A DNA stretch of 64,000 bases from Roseovarius autotrophicus (lineage in GTDB: Bacteria; Pseudomonadota; Alphaproteobacteria; Rhodobacterales; Rhodobacteraceae): the NCBI RefSeq assembly GCF_018069895.1, contig NZ_JAGQDH010000004.1, positions 62,001 through 126,000 on the forward strand, read 5' to 3'. Below, in pieces: positions 33,540-45,240 of the stretch. The position numbers and the translations under genes are program-made. Each line of letters opens with the position of its first letter. Position 1 is the stretch's first letter. Below the pieces are notes generated by a model. The model searched no databases, was not told the DNA's origin, and worked only from the letters and a program-made list of their open reading frames with translations.

Positions 33540-34544
33540 ATGCCGGAATTTCTCGACCACCTGCCCGAGGGCACCGCTGCCGATCTCGCCGATACGCTCG
33601 ACCGGCTCGCGGGGTTCGGTGTAGCGCTCGCCCGGCGCATCGCGCGCGGCGGGCTTGATGAGGCGCTCGACACGGCGCAGGGCAGCAATGCCGATGGCGA
33701 CACGCAAAAAGCACTCGACGTGATCGCCGACGACATGGCGCGCGCCGCACTCGATGGCGGGGCGGTGCGCTATCTGGCCTCGGAGGAACAGGAAGAGGTG
33801 GTGACGCTCGGCGCGGGCACGCTCGCGCTGGTGATCGACCCGCTGGACGGGTCGTCCAACATCGAAACCAACGTGTCGGTGGGCACGATCTTTGGCGTCT
33901 ACCCCGCCGCCGATACGCCAGAGGCCAGCGTGCTGCGGCCATCGCGCGAGTTGCTTGCCGCCGGCTATGTGATCTACGGTCCGCAATGCTGCCTGATACT
34001 TCGGGTGGGCGAGGGCGGCGTCCTGAAATATGTCCTCGATCCTGAAACCGGGCGGTTCCGCTCTCTGGGCGAGATCGCCGCCATTCCGACCGAATCCTCG
34101 GAATACGCGATCAACGCCTCGAACTACCGCCACTGGCCAGCCCCGATCCGAGCCTATATCGACGACCGCGTGGCCGGAACCGAAGGCCCGCTGGGCCACG
34201 ATTTCAACATGCGCTGGATCGCCTCTCTGGTGGCCGAAGCACATCGCGTCCTGACGCGGGGCGGCATCTTTCTCTACCCTGGCGACAGCCGAAAAGGCTA
34301 TGCGCAGGGGCGGTTGCGGTTGGTTTATGAATGCGGCCCCATCGGCCACCTGATCGAAGGCGCAGGCGGGCGCGCAAGCGACGGCACCCTGCCCATCCGC
34401 GACCGCCAGCCCCGGAGCCTGCACGCGCGCACGCCCTTCGTCTTTGGCAGCGCGAACAAGGTCGCGCGCGTAGCCACCTATCACGACCTGCCCGAATCCG
34501 AGGTCTCGGCGCTTTTTGGCAGCCGTGGCCTGTTTCGCAGCTAA
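33540..34544 (+). CDS. cbbF: fructose-1,6-bisphosphatase class I (Calvin cycle)
   Basis: This 334-residue enzyme removes the 1-phosphate of fructose-1,6-bisphosphate and, as the only bisphosphatase here, probably also of sedoheptulose-1,7-bisphosphate. The metal-binding FBPase motif [19 protein letters not shown] and the substrate loop ASNYRHW are present. The start is the ATG at 33540 preceded by GGGAGGAG; an ATG 18 bases earlier lies within that site. It is the first gene of a ten-gene operon. Confidence 0.96.
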   Translation: MPEFLDHLPEGTAADLADTLDRLAGFGVALARRIARGGLDEALDTAQGSNADGDTQKALDVIADDMARAALDGGAVRYLASEEQEEVVTLGAGTLALVIDPLDGSSNIETNVSVGTIFGVYPAADTPEASVLRPSRELLAAGYVIYGPQCCLILRVGEGGVLKYVLDPETGRFRSLGEIAAIPTESSEYAINASNYRHWPAPIRAYIDDRVAGTEGPLGHDFNMRWIASLVAEAHRVLTRGGIFLYPGDSRKGYAQGRLRLVYECGPIGHLIEGAGGRASDGTLPIRDRQPRSLHARTPFVFGSANKVARVATYHDLPESEVSALFGSRGLFRS

Positions 34545-34561
34545 GCCCTGGAGAGAGCGAC

Positions 34562-35437
34562 ATGAGTAATATCTACCCGATCATTTCCGTCGTCGGCTCC
34601 TCGGGGGCGGGGACATCGACCGTCAAGAGCACATTCGAGCATATTTTCCGCCGCGAGGGCGTCAGCGCCGTCTCGATCGAGGGCGACGCCTTTCATCGCT
34701 ACAACCGCGCCGACATGAAGGCGGAATTGCTGCGCCGCTATGCCGAAGGGGATCAGACGTTTTCGCATTTCTCTTATGAAGCCAACGAGTTGGGCGAGCT
34801 GGAGCGGGTCTTTCGCGAGTTCGGCGAAACCGGCAAAGGCCGCACGCGCCACTACATCCACGACGCGGAAGAGGCCGAACGCCACGGTGTGCCGCCGGGC
34901 GAATTCACCGCCTGGACGCCCTTTGAGGACGGCGCGGACCTGCTGTTCTACGAGGGGCTGCACGGCTGTGTGGTCAATGACACGGTGAATCTTCCGGCAC
35001 TGGCCGATCTCAAGATCGGGGTGGTGCCGGTGATCAACCTCGAATGGATCCAGAAGATCCACCGCGACCGCGAGGCGCGCGGCTATTCCACCGAGGCCGT
35101 CACCGATACGATCCTGCGCCGGATGCACGCCTATGTGACCTGCATCTGCCCGCAGTTCACCGAAACCGACATCAACTTTCAGCGCGTGCCGGTGGTCGAC
35201 ACCTCGAACCCGTTCATCGCCCGCTGGATCCCCACCCCCGACGAAAGCCTTGTCGTTATCCGCTTCAAGAACCCGCGCGGCATCGACTTTCCCTATCTCA
35301 CCTCGATGATCCAGGGCTCGTGGATGACGCGCGCCAATTCCATCGTCATTCCCGGCAACAAGCAGGACCTGGCGATGCAACTCATCCTGACCCCGCTCAT
35401 CGAGCGGCTGGTCTCTACCGCGCGCAAGCTGCGCTGA
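34562..35437 (+). CDS. cbbP: phosphoribulokinase
   Basis: This 291-residue kinase phosphorylates ribulose-5-phosphate to RuBP, the acceptor for CO2. It begins with the P-loop [11 protein letters not shown] and contains the proteobacterial class features EGDAFHRY and [12 protein letters not shown]. The length fits the bacterial octameric class (~290 residues), which is allosterically controlled by NADH. It lies 17 bases after cbbF with GGAGAG before the ATG. Confidence 0.96.
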   Translation: MSNIYPIISVVGSSGAGTSTVKSTFEHIFRREGVSAVSIEGDAFHRYNRADMKAELLRRYAEGDQTFSHFSYEANELGELERVFREFGETGKGRTRHYIHDAEEAERHGVPPGEFTAWTPFEDGADLLFYEGLHGCVVNDTVNLPALADLKIGVVPVINLEWIQKIHRDREARGYSTEAVTDTILRRMHAYVTCICPQFTETDINFQRVPVVDTSNPFIARWIPTPDESLVVIRFKNPRGIDFPYLTSMIQGSWMTRANSIVIPGNKQDLAMQLILTPLIERLVSTARKLR

Positions 35438-35451
35438 GAGGAGGTTTTCCT

Positions 35452-37422
<1,971 letters not shown>

Positions 37423-37432
37423 GGACGGACAC

Positions 37433-38434
37433 ATGACAACCAAGGTAGCCATCAACGGATTTGGCCGAATCGGCCGCAACGTGCTGCGCGCCATCGTGGA
37501 ATCGGGTCGCACCGATATCGAGGTCGTGGCGATCAACGATCTCGGCCCGGTCGAGACCAACGCCCACCTGATGCGATACGATTCCATCCACGGTCGCTTT
37601 CCCGGTGAAGTGACCACCGGTGAGGACTGGATCGACGTGGGCCGGGGCCGGATCCGCGTCACCGCCATCCGCAACCCCGAGGATCTGCCCTGGCGCGACG
37701 TGGATATCGCCATGGAATGCACCGGCATCTTCACCGCCCGCGACAAGGCGGCGCTGCACCTGAAAAACGGCTCCAAGCGCGTGCTGGTCTCGGCCCCCGC
37801 CGAGGGCGCGGACAAAACCATCGTTTTTGGCGTCAACGAGGGCGCGCTGACGGCGGGCGATCTTATCGTCTCGAACGCGTCCTGCACCACCAATTGCCTT
37901 AGCCCCGTGGCCAAGGCGCTCAACGACGCCATCGGCATCACGCGCGGCTTCATGACCACGATCCACAGCTACACCGGCGATCAACCGACGCTCGACACCA
38001 TGCACAAGGACCTTTACCGCGCGCGGGCCGCGGGCCTCTCGATGATCCCGACCTCGACCGGCGCGGCCAAGGCCGTCGGTCTGGTTCTGCCTGAGCTTGC
38101 GGGTCGTCTGGACGGGTTTGCGATCCGGGTGCCGACGCCCAATGTCTCGGTGGTCGATCTGACATTCGAGGCCGCGCGCGACACCGACGCCGAAGAGATC
38201 AACGAGACGATCCGCGCCGCCGCCCAAGGGGCGATGAACGGGGTTCTGGGCTATACCGACCGGCCCAATGTCTCGTCCGATTTCAACCATGACAGCCGCT
38301 CTTCGGTCTTTCACATGGACCAGACCAAGGTAATGGAGGGGCGCATGTGCCGCATTCTGAGCTGGTATGACAACGAATGGGGGTTTTCCAACCGCATGGC
38401 GGATACTGCCGTGGCGATGGGGCGGCTGATATGA
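37433..38434 (+). CDS. cbbG: glyceraldehyde-3-phosphate dehydrogenase, type I
   Basis: This 333-residue enzyme reduces 1,3-bisphosphoglycerate in the Calvin direction. It has NAD(P) fold VAINGFGRIGRNVLRA, active site SNASCTTNCLSP with Cys151, and YDNEWGFSNRM near the end. It starts 10 bases after cbbT, and its TGA overlaps the pgk ATG. Coenzyme preference cannot be settled by eye. Confidence 0.96.
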   Translation: MTTKVAINGFGRIGRNVLRAIVESGRTDIEVVAINDLGPVETNAHLMRYDSIHGRFPGEVTTGEDWIDVGRGRIRVTAIRNPEDLPWRDVDIAMECTGIFTARDKAALHLKNGSKRVLVSAPAEGADKTIVFGVNEGALTAGDLIVSNASCTTNCLSPVAKALNDAIGITRGFMTTIHSYTGDQPTLDTMHKDLYRARAAGLSMIPTSTGAAKAVGLVLPELAGRLDGFAIRVPTPNVSVVDLTFEAARDTDAEEINETIRAAAQGAMNGVLGYTDRPNVSSDFNHDSRSSVFHMDQTKVMEGRMCRILSWYDNEWGFSNRMADTAVAMGRLI

Positions 38435-39621
38435 TCCGCGCCGTCTGTGATATGGAGGTCGCGGGCAAGCGTCTTGTGGTGCGTGCCGATCTCAACGTGC
38501 CGATGGCCGATGGCCGGGTGTCGGACGCCACCCGCATCACCCGTTTTGCCGAAGGGATGCGCCCCCTGCTGGCGAAGGGGGCCGCGCTGGTGGTGCTGTC
38601 GCATTTCGGGCGGCCCAAGGGGCGGGTGGTGGCCGGGGCCTCGCTGCGCCATATCCGCGATGCCCTGAGCTGCGCCCTGCAATGCCCGGTGCGCTTTGCC
38701 GAACACGAGGCCGCCGCCGACGAGGCGCGCAATCTTGGTCCCGGTCAGGTGCTGCTGGTCGAGAACCTGCGCTTTGATCCGGGCGAGGAAACCAATGACG
38801 AGGGGTTTGCGCGTCACCTTGCCGAGTTGGGCGATCTCTATGTGAACGACGCGTTTTCCTGCGCGCACCGGGCGCACGCCTCGACCGAGGCGCTGGCGCG
38901 GCTCCTGCCCGCCGCCGCCGGGCCGCTGATGATGGAGGAACTGACCGCGCTGCAAACCGCGCTTGAGGCCCCGACGCGACCCTCGGTGGCGATCGTCGGA
39001 GGCGCCAAGGTCTCGACCAAGATCGCCGTTCTGAAGAACCTCGTGCAAAAGCTCGATCACGTCATCGTCGGCGGCGGCATGGCCAACACGTTTCTGTTCG
39101 CGCAGGGCGCACCCATGGGAAAATCGCTGCATGAGGCGGATCAGATCCGCACCGTGGCCGAGATCATTGCGTTGGCCGAAAAGGCAGGCTGCGCCATCCA
39201 CCTGCCCGTCGATGTCGTGGTAGCGCGCGCGTTCCGCGCCGGGGCCGAGGCGCAGACCCTGCCCGCCAATGCCTGCCCCGAGGATGCGATGATCCTCGAC
39301 GCGGGGCCGGACGCGGTGGCCGATTTCACCCGCGTTCTGGAAGGCGCGCGGACGATCCTGTGGAACGGCCCGCTTGGCGCGTTCGAGATTGCGCCCTTTG
39401 ACGCCGCCACCGTTGCGCTCGCGCGTGTCGCCGCAGAGCTGACGCGCGGCGGCACTGTGGTCAGTGTCGCGGGCGGGGGCGATACCGTGGCCGCGCTCAA
39501 CGCGGCCGGAGTGGCCGACCGCTTCACCTATGTTTCCAGCGCCGGTGGCGCGTTTCTCGAATGGCTCGAAGGCCGCACCCTGCCGGGCGTGGCCGCCCTC
39601 CTGCAAGACGAAAAGGTTTGA
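38431..39621 (+). CDS. cbbK: phosphoglycerate kinase
   Basis: This 396-residue kinase phosphorylates 3-phosphoglycerate with ATP. It shows KRLVVRADLNVPM, LSHFGRPKG, the hinge-region VGGAKVSTKIAVL and the nucleotide-site GGGDTVAAL. The start is the ATG at 38431, overlapping the cbbG stop by 4 bases; the frame extends upstream only as cbbG overlap. Equivalent to pgk. Confidence 0.95.
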   Translation: MIRAVCDMEVAGKRLVVRADLNVPMADGRVSDATRITRFAEGMRPLLAKGAALVVLSHFGRPKGRVVAGASLRHIRDALSCALQCPVRFAEHEAAADEARNLGPGQVLLVENLRFDPGEETNDEGFARHLAELGDLYVNDAFSCAHRAHASTEALARLLPAAAGPLMMEELTALQTALEAPTRPSVAIVGGAKVSTKIAVLKNLVQKLDHVIVGGGMANTFLFAQGAPMGKSLHEADQIRTVAEIIALAEKAGCAIHLPVDVVVARAFRAGAEAQTLPANACPEDAMILDAGPDAVADFTRVLEGARTILWNGPLGAFEIAPFDAATVALARVAAELTRGGTVVSVAGGGDTVAALNAAGVADRFTYVSSAGGAFLEWLEGRTLPGVAALLQDEKV

Positions 39622-39624
39622 CCC

Positions 39625-40674
39625 ATGGCACTCATCACCCTTCGCCAGCTTCTCGATCACGCCGCCGAACAGGGCTATGGCGTGCCCGCCTTCAACATCA
39701 ACAACATGGAACAGGGCCTTGCCATCCTGCGCGCGGCGGCGAAATGCGACGCGCCGGTGATTCTTCAGGCCAGCCGTGGCGCGCGCGCCTATGCGGGTGA
39801 CATCATGCTGCGCCACATGATCGCGGCGCTTGTCGAGATGTATCCCGCCATCCCGATCTGCATGCATCAGGACCACGGCAACAACGAGGCGACCTGCCTT
39901 TCGGCCATCCGACACGGCTTTACCTCCGTGATGATGGACGGCTCTCTGGAAGAGGACATGAAAACCCCGGCCTCCTGGGACTACAACGTCGCCATCACCG
40001 AGCGCGTGGCGCGCATGGCGCATTGGGTGGGCGCATCGGTCGAGGGGGAATTGGGTGTTCTGGGCAGTCTGGAGACCGGCAAGGCGGCGGAAGAGGACGG
40101 ATCGGGCGCGGCGGGCACGCTCAGCCACGATCAGCTTCTGACCGATCCAGACGAGGCGGCGGAGTTCGTGCGGCTGACCAAGGTGGATGCGCTCGCCATC
40201 GCCTGCGGCACCAGCCACGGGGCCTACAAGTTCAGCCAGAAACCCACCGGCGAGACCTTGGCCATTTCGCGGATCGAGGCAATCCACGCCAAGATCCCGC
40301 ATGTGCATCTGGTCATGCACGGATCAAGTTCCGTGCCGCAATACCTTCAGGATCTGATCAACGCGCATGGCGGCGAGATGCCCCAGACCTATGGTGTGCC
40401 GGTAGAGGAGATCGAGCGCGGCATCCGCTCGGGCGTGCGGAAGGTCAATATCGACACCGACAACCGCATGGCCATCACCGGGCAATTCCGCAAGGTGGCG
40501 ATGACCAACCCCACCGAGTTCGATCCGCGCAAGTTCACCATTCCCGCGATGGAGGAGATGCAGGCGCTGTGTCTGGACCGGTTCGAGCGGTTCGGCACCG
40601 CCGGTCAGGCCAGCAGGATCAAGGTCATTCCGCTCGACGACATGGCGCGCCGCTACGCCGACGGGGCGCTCTGA
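39625..40674 (+). CDS. cbbA: class II fructose-bisphosphate aldolase, Calvin-cycle subtype
   Basis: This 349-residue zinc aldolase joins triose phosphates to FBP (and erythrose-4-phosphate to SBP). Key regions are [12 protein letters not shown], zinc-site [21 protein letters not shown], and [12 protein letters not shown] with a metal-binding His. The length and the long [12 protein letters not shown] region fit the Calvin-cycle type. Its TGA overlaps the tpiA ATG by one base. Confidence 0.95.
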   Translation: MALITLRQLLDHAAEQGYGVPAFNINNMEQGLAILRAAAKCDAPVILQASRGARAYAGDIMLRHMIAALVEMYPAIPICMHQDHGNNEATCLSAIRHGFTSVMMDGSLEEDMKTPASWDYNVAITERVARMAHWVGASVEGELGVLGSLETGKAAEEDGSGAAGTLSHDQLLTDPDEAAEFVRLTKVDALAIACGTSHGAYKFSQKPTGETLAISRIEAIHAKIPHVHLVMHGSSSVPQYLQDLINAHGGEMPQTYGVPVEEIERGIRSGVRKVNIDTDNRMAITGQFRKVAMTNPTEFDPRKFTIPAMEEMQALCLDRFERFGTAGQASRIKVIPLDDMARRYADGAL

Positions 40675-41399
40675 TGCGGCGCAGGATCGTGGCGGGAAAC
40701 TGGAAGATGAACGGGACGGTGGCCGATCTGGCCACAGTCGCGGAAATCTCGACCGCCGCGAAAACCGCCGCCTGCGAGGTGGTGCTCTGCCTGCCCGCGA
40801 CGCTCATTCGTTCGGCACGCAACCTTGTCGGTATGGAGATCGGCGGGCAGGACTGTCACGCGCGCGCCGAGGGCGCGCACACGGGTGACATTTCCGCGCC
40901 GATGCTGCGCAACGCGGGCGCAGGCTGGGTGATATTGGGCCATTCCGAGCGCCGCCGGGATCACGCCGAGATCGACGCACAGGTTGCCGCCAAGGTGCTG
41001 GCCGCGTGGGAGGCAGGGTTGACCGTGATCCTGTGCATCGGCGAAACCGAAGCGCAGTATCGCGCGGGCGAGACGCTCGGCGTGCTGGCGGCGCAGATCG
41101 CCGGATCGCTGCCCGAAGGGGCCACGCCCGCCAACACTATGATCGCCTATGAGCCGGTCTGGGCCATCGGCACCGGCCTGACACCCTCTTCCGACGAGAT
41201 CACGCGCGCGCATGCCTTTATCCGCGCGCGCCTGCCCGACCCGGCGCTGTCGATCCTCTATGGCGGTTCGGTCGGCCCGGCCAACGCGGCCGCGATCCTC
41301 GCATTGCGGGGCGTGGACGGTGCACTGGTCGGCGGCGCCTCGCTCGCATCCGAGACGTTCATCCCCCTCATCCACGCCATGGAGGCTGCTCATGCCTGA
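40674..41399 (+). CDS. tpiA: triosephosphate isomerase
   Basis: This 241-residue enzyme interconverts DHAP and GAP. It has NWKMNGT with the catalytic Lys, HSERR with the catalytic His, YEPVWAIGTG with the catalytic Glu and LYGGSVGPAN binding phosphate. The short length fits alphaproteobacterial TIMs. The ATG at 40674 overlaps the cbbA stop by one base, and rpe starts inside its last codons. Confidence 0.94.
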   Translation: MRRRIVAGNWKMNGTVADLATVAEISTAAKTAACEVVLCLPATLIRSARNLVGMEIGGQDCHARAEGAHTGDISAPMLRNAGAGWVILGHSERRRDHAEIDAQVAAKVLAAWEAGLTVILCIGETEAQYRAGETLGVLAAQIAGSLPEGATPANTMIAYEPVWAIGTGLTPSSDEITRAHAFIRARLPDPALSILYGGSVGPANAAAILALRGVDGALVGGASLASETFIPLIHAMEAAHA

Positions 41400-42081
41400 C
41401 CGTTCCATCAAGATCGCGCCCTCGATCCTGTCGGCCGATTTCGCCGATTTCGGGCGCGAGATTCAGGCGATCGAGGCCCAGGGGGCCGATTGGGTCCATG
41501 TCGATGTGATGGACGGACATTTTGTGCCCAACCTCACCTTTGGCCCGCCTGCCGTCGCCGCTTTTCGCCGCCATGTGACGACCGTGATGGATGTGCACCT
41601 GATGATCGCGCCGGTCGATCCCTATATCGACGCCTATGCACAGGCCGGGGCCGATATTCTTACCGCCCATGTCGAGGCCGGGCCGCATATCCACCGCACC
41701 TTGCAGGCCATTCGCGGCGCGGGGATGAAGGCGGGGGTGGCGCTCAACCCGGCGACGCCCGCCGAAGCGATCGCGCATCTTCTCGACATGGTGGACCTTG
41801 TTTGCGTGATGACGGTCAATCCCGGCTTTGGCGGACAGAGCTTCATCGACATGACCACCAAGGTGCGCGCCTTGCGCGCCATGATCGGCGACCGCCCCAT
41901 CCATATCGAGATCGACGGCGGCGTGACCCCAGCGACCGCGCCTCTGGTCGTCGCGGCCGGGGCCGATGTGCTGGTCGCCGGTTCGGCGGTGTTCAAGGGC
42001 GGCAGCGTAGCCAACCCCGGCCCCTATGGCGATAATATCCGCGCCATCCGTGCGGCGGCAGAGGCGGCGACCCGTGGTTGA
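41392..42081 (+). CDS. cbbE: ribulose-phosphate 3-epimerase
   Basis: This 229-residue TIM-barrel enzyme converts xylulose-5-phosphate to ribulose-5-phosphate, the substrate of CbbP. Visible are APSILSADFADFG, VHVDVMDGHFVPNLTFGP, VMTVNPGFGGQSF and EIDGGVTPAT. It overlaps tpiA by 8 bases and cbbY by 8 bases, so the run is tightly coupled. Also known as rpe. Confidence 0.95.
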   Translation: MPDRSIKIAPSILSADFADFGREIQAIEAQGADWVHVDVMDGHFVPNLTFGPPAVAAFRRHVTTVMDVHLMIAPVDPYIDAYAQAGADILTAHVEAGPHIHRTLQAIRGAGMKAGVALNPATPAEAIAHLLDMVDLVCVMTVNPGFGGQSFIDMTTKVRALRAMIGDRPIHIEIDGGVTPATAPLVVAAGADVLVAGSAVFKGGSVANPGPYGDNIRAIRAAAEAATRG

Positions 42082-42727
42082 AGCGCTGATATTCGACGTG
42101 GACGGCACGCTGGCCGAGACCGAGGAACTGCACCGCCGCGCCTTCAACGAGACCTTTGCCGAGCAGGGTCTCGACTGGCACTGGAGCCGCGACGATTACG
42201 CGCGGCTTCTCAGAACCACCGGCGGCAAGGAGCGCATTGCCGCCTTCATGGCCGAGATCGGTGTTGAGGGGGTCGATATCCCCGCGCTCCACGCCGCCAA
42301 GACGGTGCGTTACACCACATTGATGTCCGAAGGCGCAATGCGCCTGCGCCCCGGCGTCGCGACCCTTGTCGAGCGCGCGCGCGACAGGGGCCAGCGCCTT
42401 GCCATCGCCACCACCACCAGCCGCCCCAATGTCGAGGCGCTAAGCCTTGCCTGTTTCGCCCGCCCTGCAGCGCAAGTATTCGACGTGATCGCCGCCGGTG
42501 ACGAGGTGGCGGCGAAGAAACCCGCCCCCGATGTCTACCATCTGGCGCTTGACCGGCTGGGCCTTGCGCCCGGCGCCTGCATCGCATTCGAGGACAGCCG
42601 CAACGGGCTTTTGTCTGCCTTGGGCGCGGGACTTGGCGTGATCGTCACGCCCTCGGCCTATACGGCGGGCGAGGATTTCACAGGGGCGGCTCGTATCCTG
42701 CCCGATCTCACTCATTTCACGGAGTAG
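42074..42727 (+). CDS. cbbY: HAD phosphatase CbbY (xylulose-1,5-bisphosphate phosphatase type)
   Basis: This 217-residue HAD enzyme has motif I IFDVDGTLAETEELH, motif II ATTTSRPN, motif III AKKPAPDVY and motif IV FEDSRNG. CbbY proteins destroy xylulose-1,5-bisphosphate, a misfire inhibitor of RuBisCO, complementing the activase. The start is taken as the GTG at 42074, 8 bases inside rpe; an ATG at 42026 would add residues unlike the family. CbbY is best known next to red-type RuBisCO, so its pairing here with form IA is notable. Confidence 0.87.
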   Translation: MVEALIFDVDGTLAETEELHRRAFNETFAEQGLDWHWSRDDYARLLRTTGGKERIAAFMAEIGVEGVDIPALHAAKTVRYTTLMSEGAMRLRPGVATLVERARDRGQRLAIATTTSRPNVEALSLACFARPAAQVFDVIAAGDEVAAKKPAPDVYHLALDRLGLAPGACIAFEDSRNGLLSALGAGLGVIVTPSAYTAGEDFTGAARILPDLTHFTE

Positions 42728-42730
42728 CCC

Positions 42731-43435
42731 ATGCGCCGCGCCATCGTCTTTGATCTCGACGGCACGCTGGTGGACAGCGCGCCCGACATCGCCGCCGCCG
42801 CCAATCGCGTGCTTTCGGAGATGGATCACGCGCCCCTTCCGGTGCCTCTGCTCACATCCTTCATCGGCCATGGTATTCCTCGCCTCGTGGGCCGGGTGAT
42901 CGAGCACCTGACGCTCGATCCCGCGCAACACAAGGCGATGACCACGCGGATGCTCGCGCATTACACCGAGCGCCCCGCCGACCTCACCCGGCCCTATCCC
43001 GGCGTGTTCGCGGCGCTTGAGGCGCTGCGCGACACGGGCCATGTCATGGGGGTTTGCACCAACAAGTATCGCGGCCTTTCGGTGCAGGTGCTTGACGCGC
43101 TCGGCCTCTCGGCCTTCTTCGAGGTGGTGATCGGCGGCGACTGCCTGCCGCAGAAAAAGCCCGACCCCGCCCCGCTCCGTGCCGCCTTTGCGGCGCTCGA
43201 TGCCACCCCGCTTCTCTATGTCGGCGACAGCGAGGTGGATGCCGAGACCGCCCACGCCATCGACCTGCCCTTTGGTCTGCATACCGGCGGCTATCGCAGC
43301 ACGCCGGTCGAGGACCTGCCACACAGTTTTGCCTTCGACCATTTTTCGTCGCTGTCAGGCCTTGTGGGCGCTTTGCCCGGCAGGGAACACAACCCGCTGA
43401 CACACCGCCCAGCTGTCCCGACTCGTCCAGGATAA
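42731..43435 (+). CDS. cbbZ: phosphoglycolate phosphatase (HAD)
   Basis: This 234-residue HAD hydrolase has motif I FDLDGTLVDSAPDIA with a helical cap (GHGIPRLVGRVI), motif II CTNKYRG, motif III KKPDPAPL and motif IV YVGDSEVDAETA. It removes 2-phosphoglycolate made when RuBisCO fixes oxygen. It is the last gene of the cbb operon, 3 bases after cbbY. Equivalent to gph. No obvious terminator follows. Confidence 0.92.
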   Translation: MRRAIVFDLDGTLVDSAPDIAAAANRVLSEMDHAPLPVPLLTSFIGHGIPRLVGRVIEHLTLDPAQHKAMTTRMLAHYTERPADLTRPYPGVFAALEALRDTGHVMGVCTNKYRGLSVQVLDALGLSAFFEVVIGGDCLPQKKPDPAPLRAAFAALDATPLLYVGDSEVDAETAHAIDLPFGLHTGGYRSTPVEDLPHSFAFDHFSSLSGLVGALPGREHNPLTHRPAVPTRPG

Positions 43436-43587
43436 GACCCTTTCCCCGCAATCGAGTAAGCCGCGCCCGAAGCGGATGTGACGATCTGCAACCTGTTTCA
43501 GCACTGGAATCGAGTGTGGGAAAAACGGTGGGACAAAACGACAGGAGCCGAAAAATCGTCTTAACAGCAACAACCAGATTGTTGATT

Positions 43588-43663
<76 letters not shown>

Positions 43664-43794
43664 GATGGCGTTTGATTTGCGCAATTTGCGCGGCAAGGTC
43701 AAGAGGGAAGCTCAACCGCCATTCACCGGCGCATTCCACAGCCTGTTGACCCCCGCCGCAATCTGCTAGACAGACCCCAAGGAGGTCTGCTGCC

Positions 43795-45117
43795 ATGCCT
43801 GCCGCACTGTTGATCCCGCTTTATCTTTTCCTCGCCTTGCTGCCCTTGGGGCTGGCCTGGGCACAGGGGCTGCCGCCGCGCCATCTGATGGACGAACTGG
43901 CCAGCGGCGCGGGGCTGGTGGCCATGGCGATGATCCTCGCCGAATTCTTCCTGCTGGGCCGGTTCCGCAGCATCACCCGGAGGGCGGGATCGGATGTGGT
44001 GATGCGTGCGCATCAACTTCTGGCACGGGCGGCCCTGGTGCTGGTGGTGCTGCACCCGGTGCTCTACGTTTCGCCCATGGTACCGCCGCCGGTCTGGGAC
44101 GTGACCGCGCAAGGCGCGCTCAACTATGGCTGGACGGGGTTGTGGCCCGGAATCGCGGCGCTTCTGCTTTTGGGCGGGCTGGTCGCCATGGCCATCGGGC
44201 GTGACATCTGCGGCCTGCGATACGAGGTCTGGCGGCTTTTGCACGGGCTGGGCGCGGTGCTGGTGGCGGGGTTCGGCGTTCTCCACGCGCTACGCGCCGG
44301 ACGCTACAGCGCCGATCCCGTGCTCGGCTGGGTCTGGCTGGCGCTGCTCACGCTGGCGCTGGCGGCACTGGCCTGGGTCTATGTGCTGGCGCCGCTGCGC
44401 CGCTGGCGCAGGCCCTGGCGTGTCGCGGCAATCCGCCCCGCCGCCACGCGCACTTGGACGGTGACGCTCGACCCCGCGTTTGACGGCGGGCTGGATTACC
44501 GGGCCGGACAGTTTGCCTGGGTCAATATCGGGCGCGGGGTATTCTCGCTCGACGAGAACCCGTTTTCGGTCAGTTCTGCCCCCGCCTCAGGGCAGGAGGT
44601 GGAATTCATCATCAAGGAACTGGGTGATTTCACGGGCACCATCGGTCAGATCCGCCCCGGCACACGCGCCTGGCTCGAGGCGCCGCATGGCCATCTCACC
44701 CATTCGGACCACCCCGACGCCCCCGGAATCGCGCTGATCGCCGGCGGCGTGGGCATTGCCCCGCTGATCGGTATCCTGCGCGAGATGGAGGCAACAAGCG
44801 ACACGCGGCCCTGCGTGCTGCTTTACGGCAACCGGACCGAGGCCCAGATCGTCGCCCGGGACGAGCTTGACCGGATCGGTGCCCGCGCGGGCACCGAGAT
44901 CGTCCATGTCCTGTCCGAACCGCCCGAGGACTGGACCGGGGCAACCGGACTGATCGATGCCGATCTGCTGCGGGCAAGGTTCGCGGATCCGTCGCGGCAC
45001 GACTGGCTGTATGTCCTGTGTGGTCCACCGCCGATGATGCGCGCGGTCGAGGACGCGCTGCTCGCGCTCAGCATCCCGTCCCGGCGCATCCTCTCGGAGC
45101 AGTTCGTCTATGATTGA
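43795..45117 (+). CDS. ferric-reductase-like transmembrane flavoprotein
   Basis: This 440-residue protein has a membrane half (residues ~1-200, about six helices) with paired histidines in MRAHQLLARAALVLVVLHPV and LLHGLGAVLVAGFGVLHALR, as in haem-binding ferric reductase domains. The second half is a ferredoxin-reductase-like module with FAD site LDENPFSVSSAP, NAD site AGGVGIAPLIGILREME and a CGPPPMMRAVEDAL end. It probably transfers electrons from NAD(P)H across the membrane. The acceptor is unknown. AAGGAGG precedes the ATG. Confidence 0.85.
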   Translation: MPAALLIPLYLFLALLPLGLAWAQGLPPRHLMDELASGAGLVAMAMILAEFFLLGRFRSITRRAGSDVVMRAHQLLARAALVLVVLHPVLYVSPMVPPPVWDVTAQGALNYGWTGLWPGIAALLLLGGLVAMAIGRDICGLRYEVWRLLHGLGAVLVAGFGVLHALRAGRYSADPVLGWVWLALLTLALAALAWVYVLAPLRRWRRPWRVAAIRPAATRTWTVTLDPAFDGGLDYRAGQFAWVNIGRGVFSLDENPFSVSSAPASGQEVEFIIKELGDFTGTIGQIRPGTRAWLEAPHGHLTHSDHPDAPGIALIAGGVGIAPLIGILREMEATSDTRPCVLLYGNRTEAQIVARDELDRIGARAGTEIVHVLSEPPEDWTGATGLIDADLLRARFADPSRHDWLYVLCGPPPMMRAVEDALLALSIPSRRILSEQFVYD

Positions 45118-45223
45118 CCGGTTTTCATCCCTGCCCACCCGGCACCGTATCCGGCTGGCCGTCGCGCTCATCCTCGCGGTTCTGGCGCTTGCGATCCTGG
45201 GCTTCGCGCTGCGCGCGGGCTGA
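45110..45223 (+). CDS. small single-span membrane protein (37 residues)
   Basis: The frame begins at an ATG that overlaps the end of the ferric-reductase-like gene by 8 bases. It encodes MIDRFSSLPTRHRIRLAVAL, then ILAVLALAILGFALRAG. This is a basic N-terminus followed by one hydrophobic helix. The overlap suggests coupling to the flavoprotein gene, perhaps as an accessory subunit. No family is recognised. The call depends on the frame, overlap and composition. Confidence 0.45.
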   Translation: MIDRFSSLPTRHRIRLAVALILAVLALAILGFALRAG

Positions 45224-45240
45224 GGCGATGGCCGCGCCGC

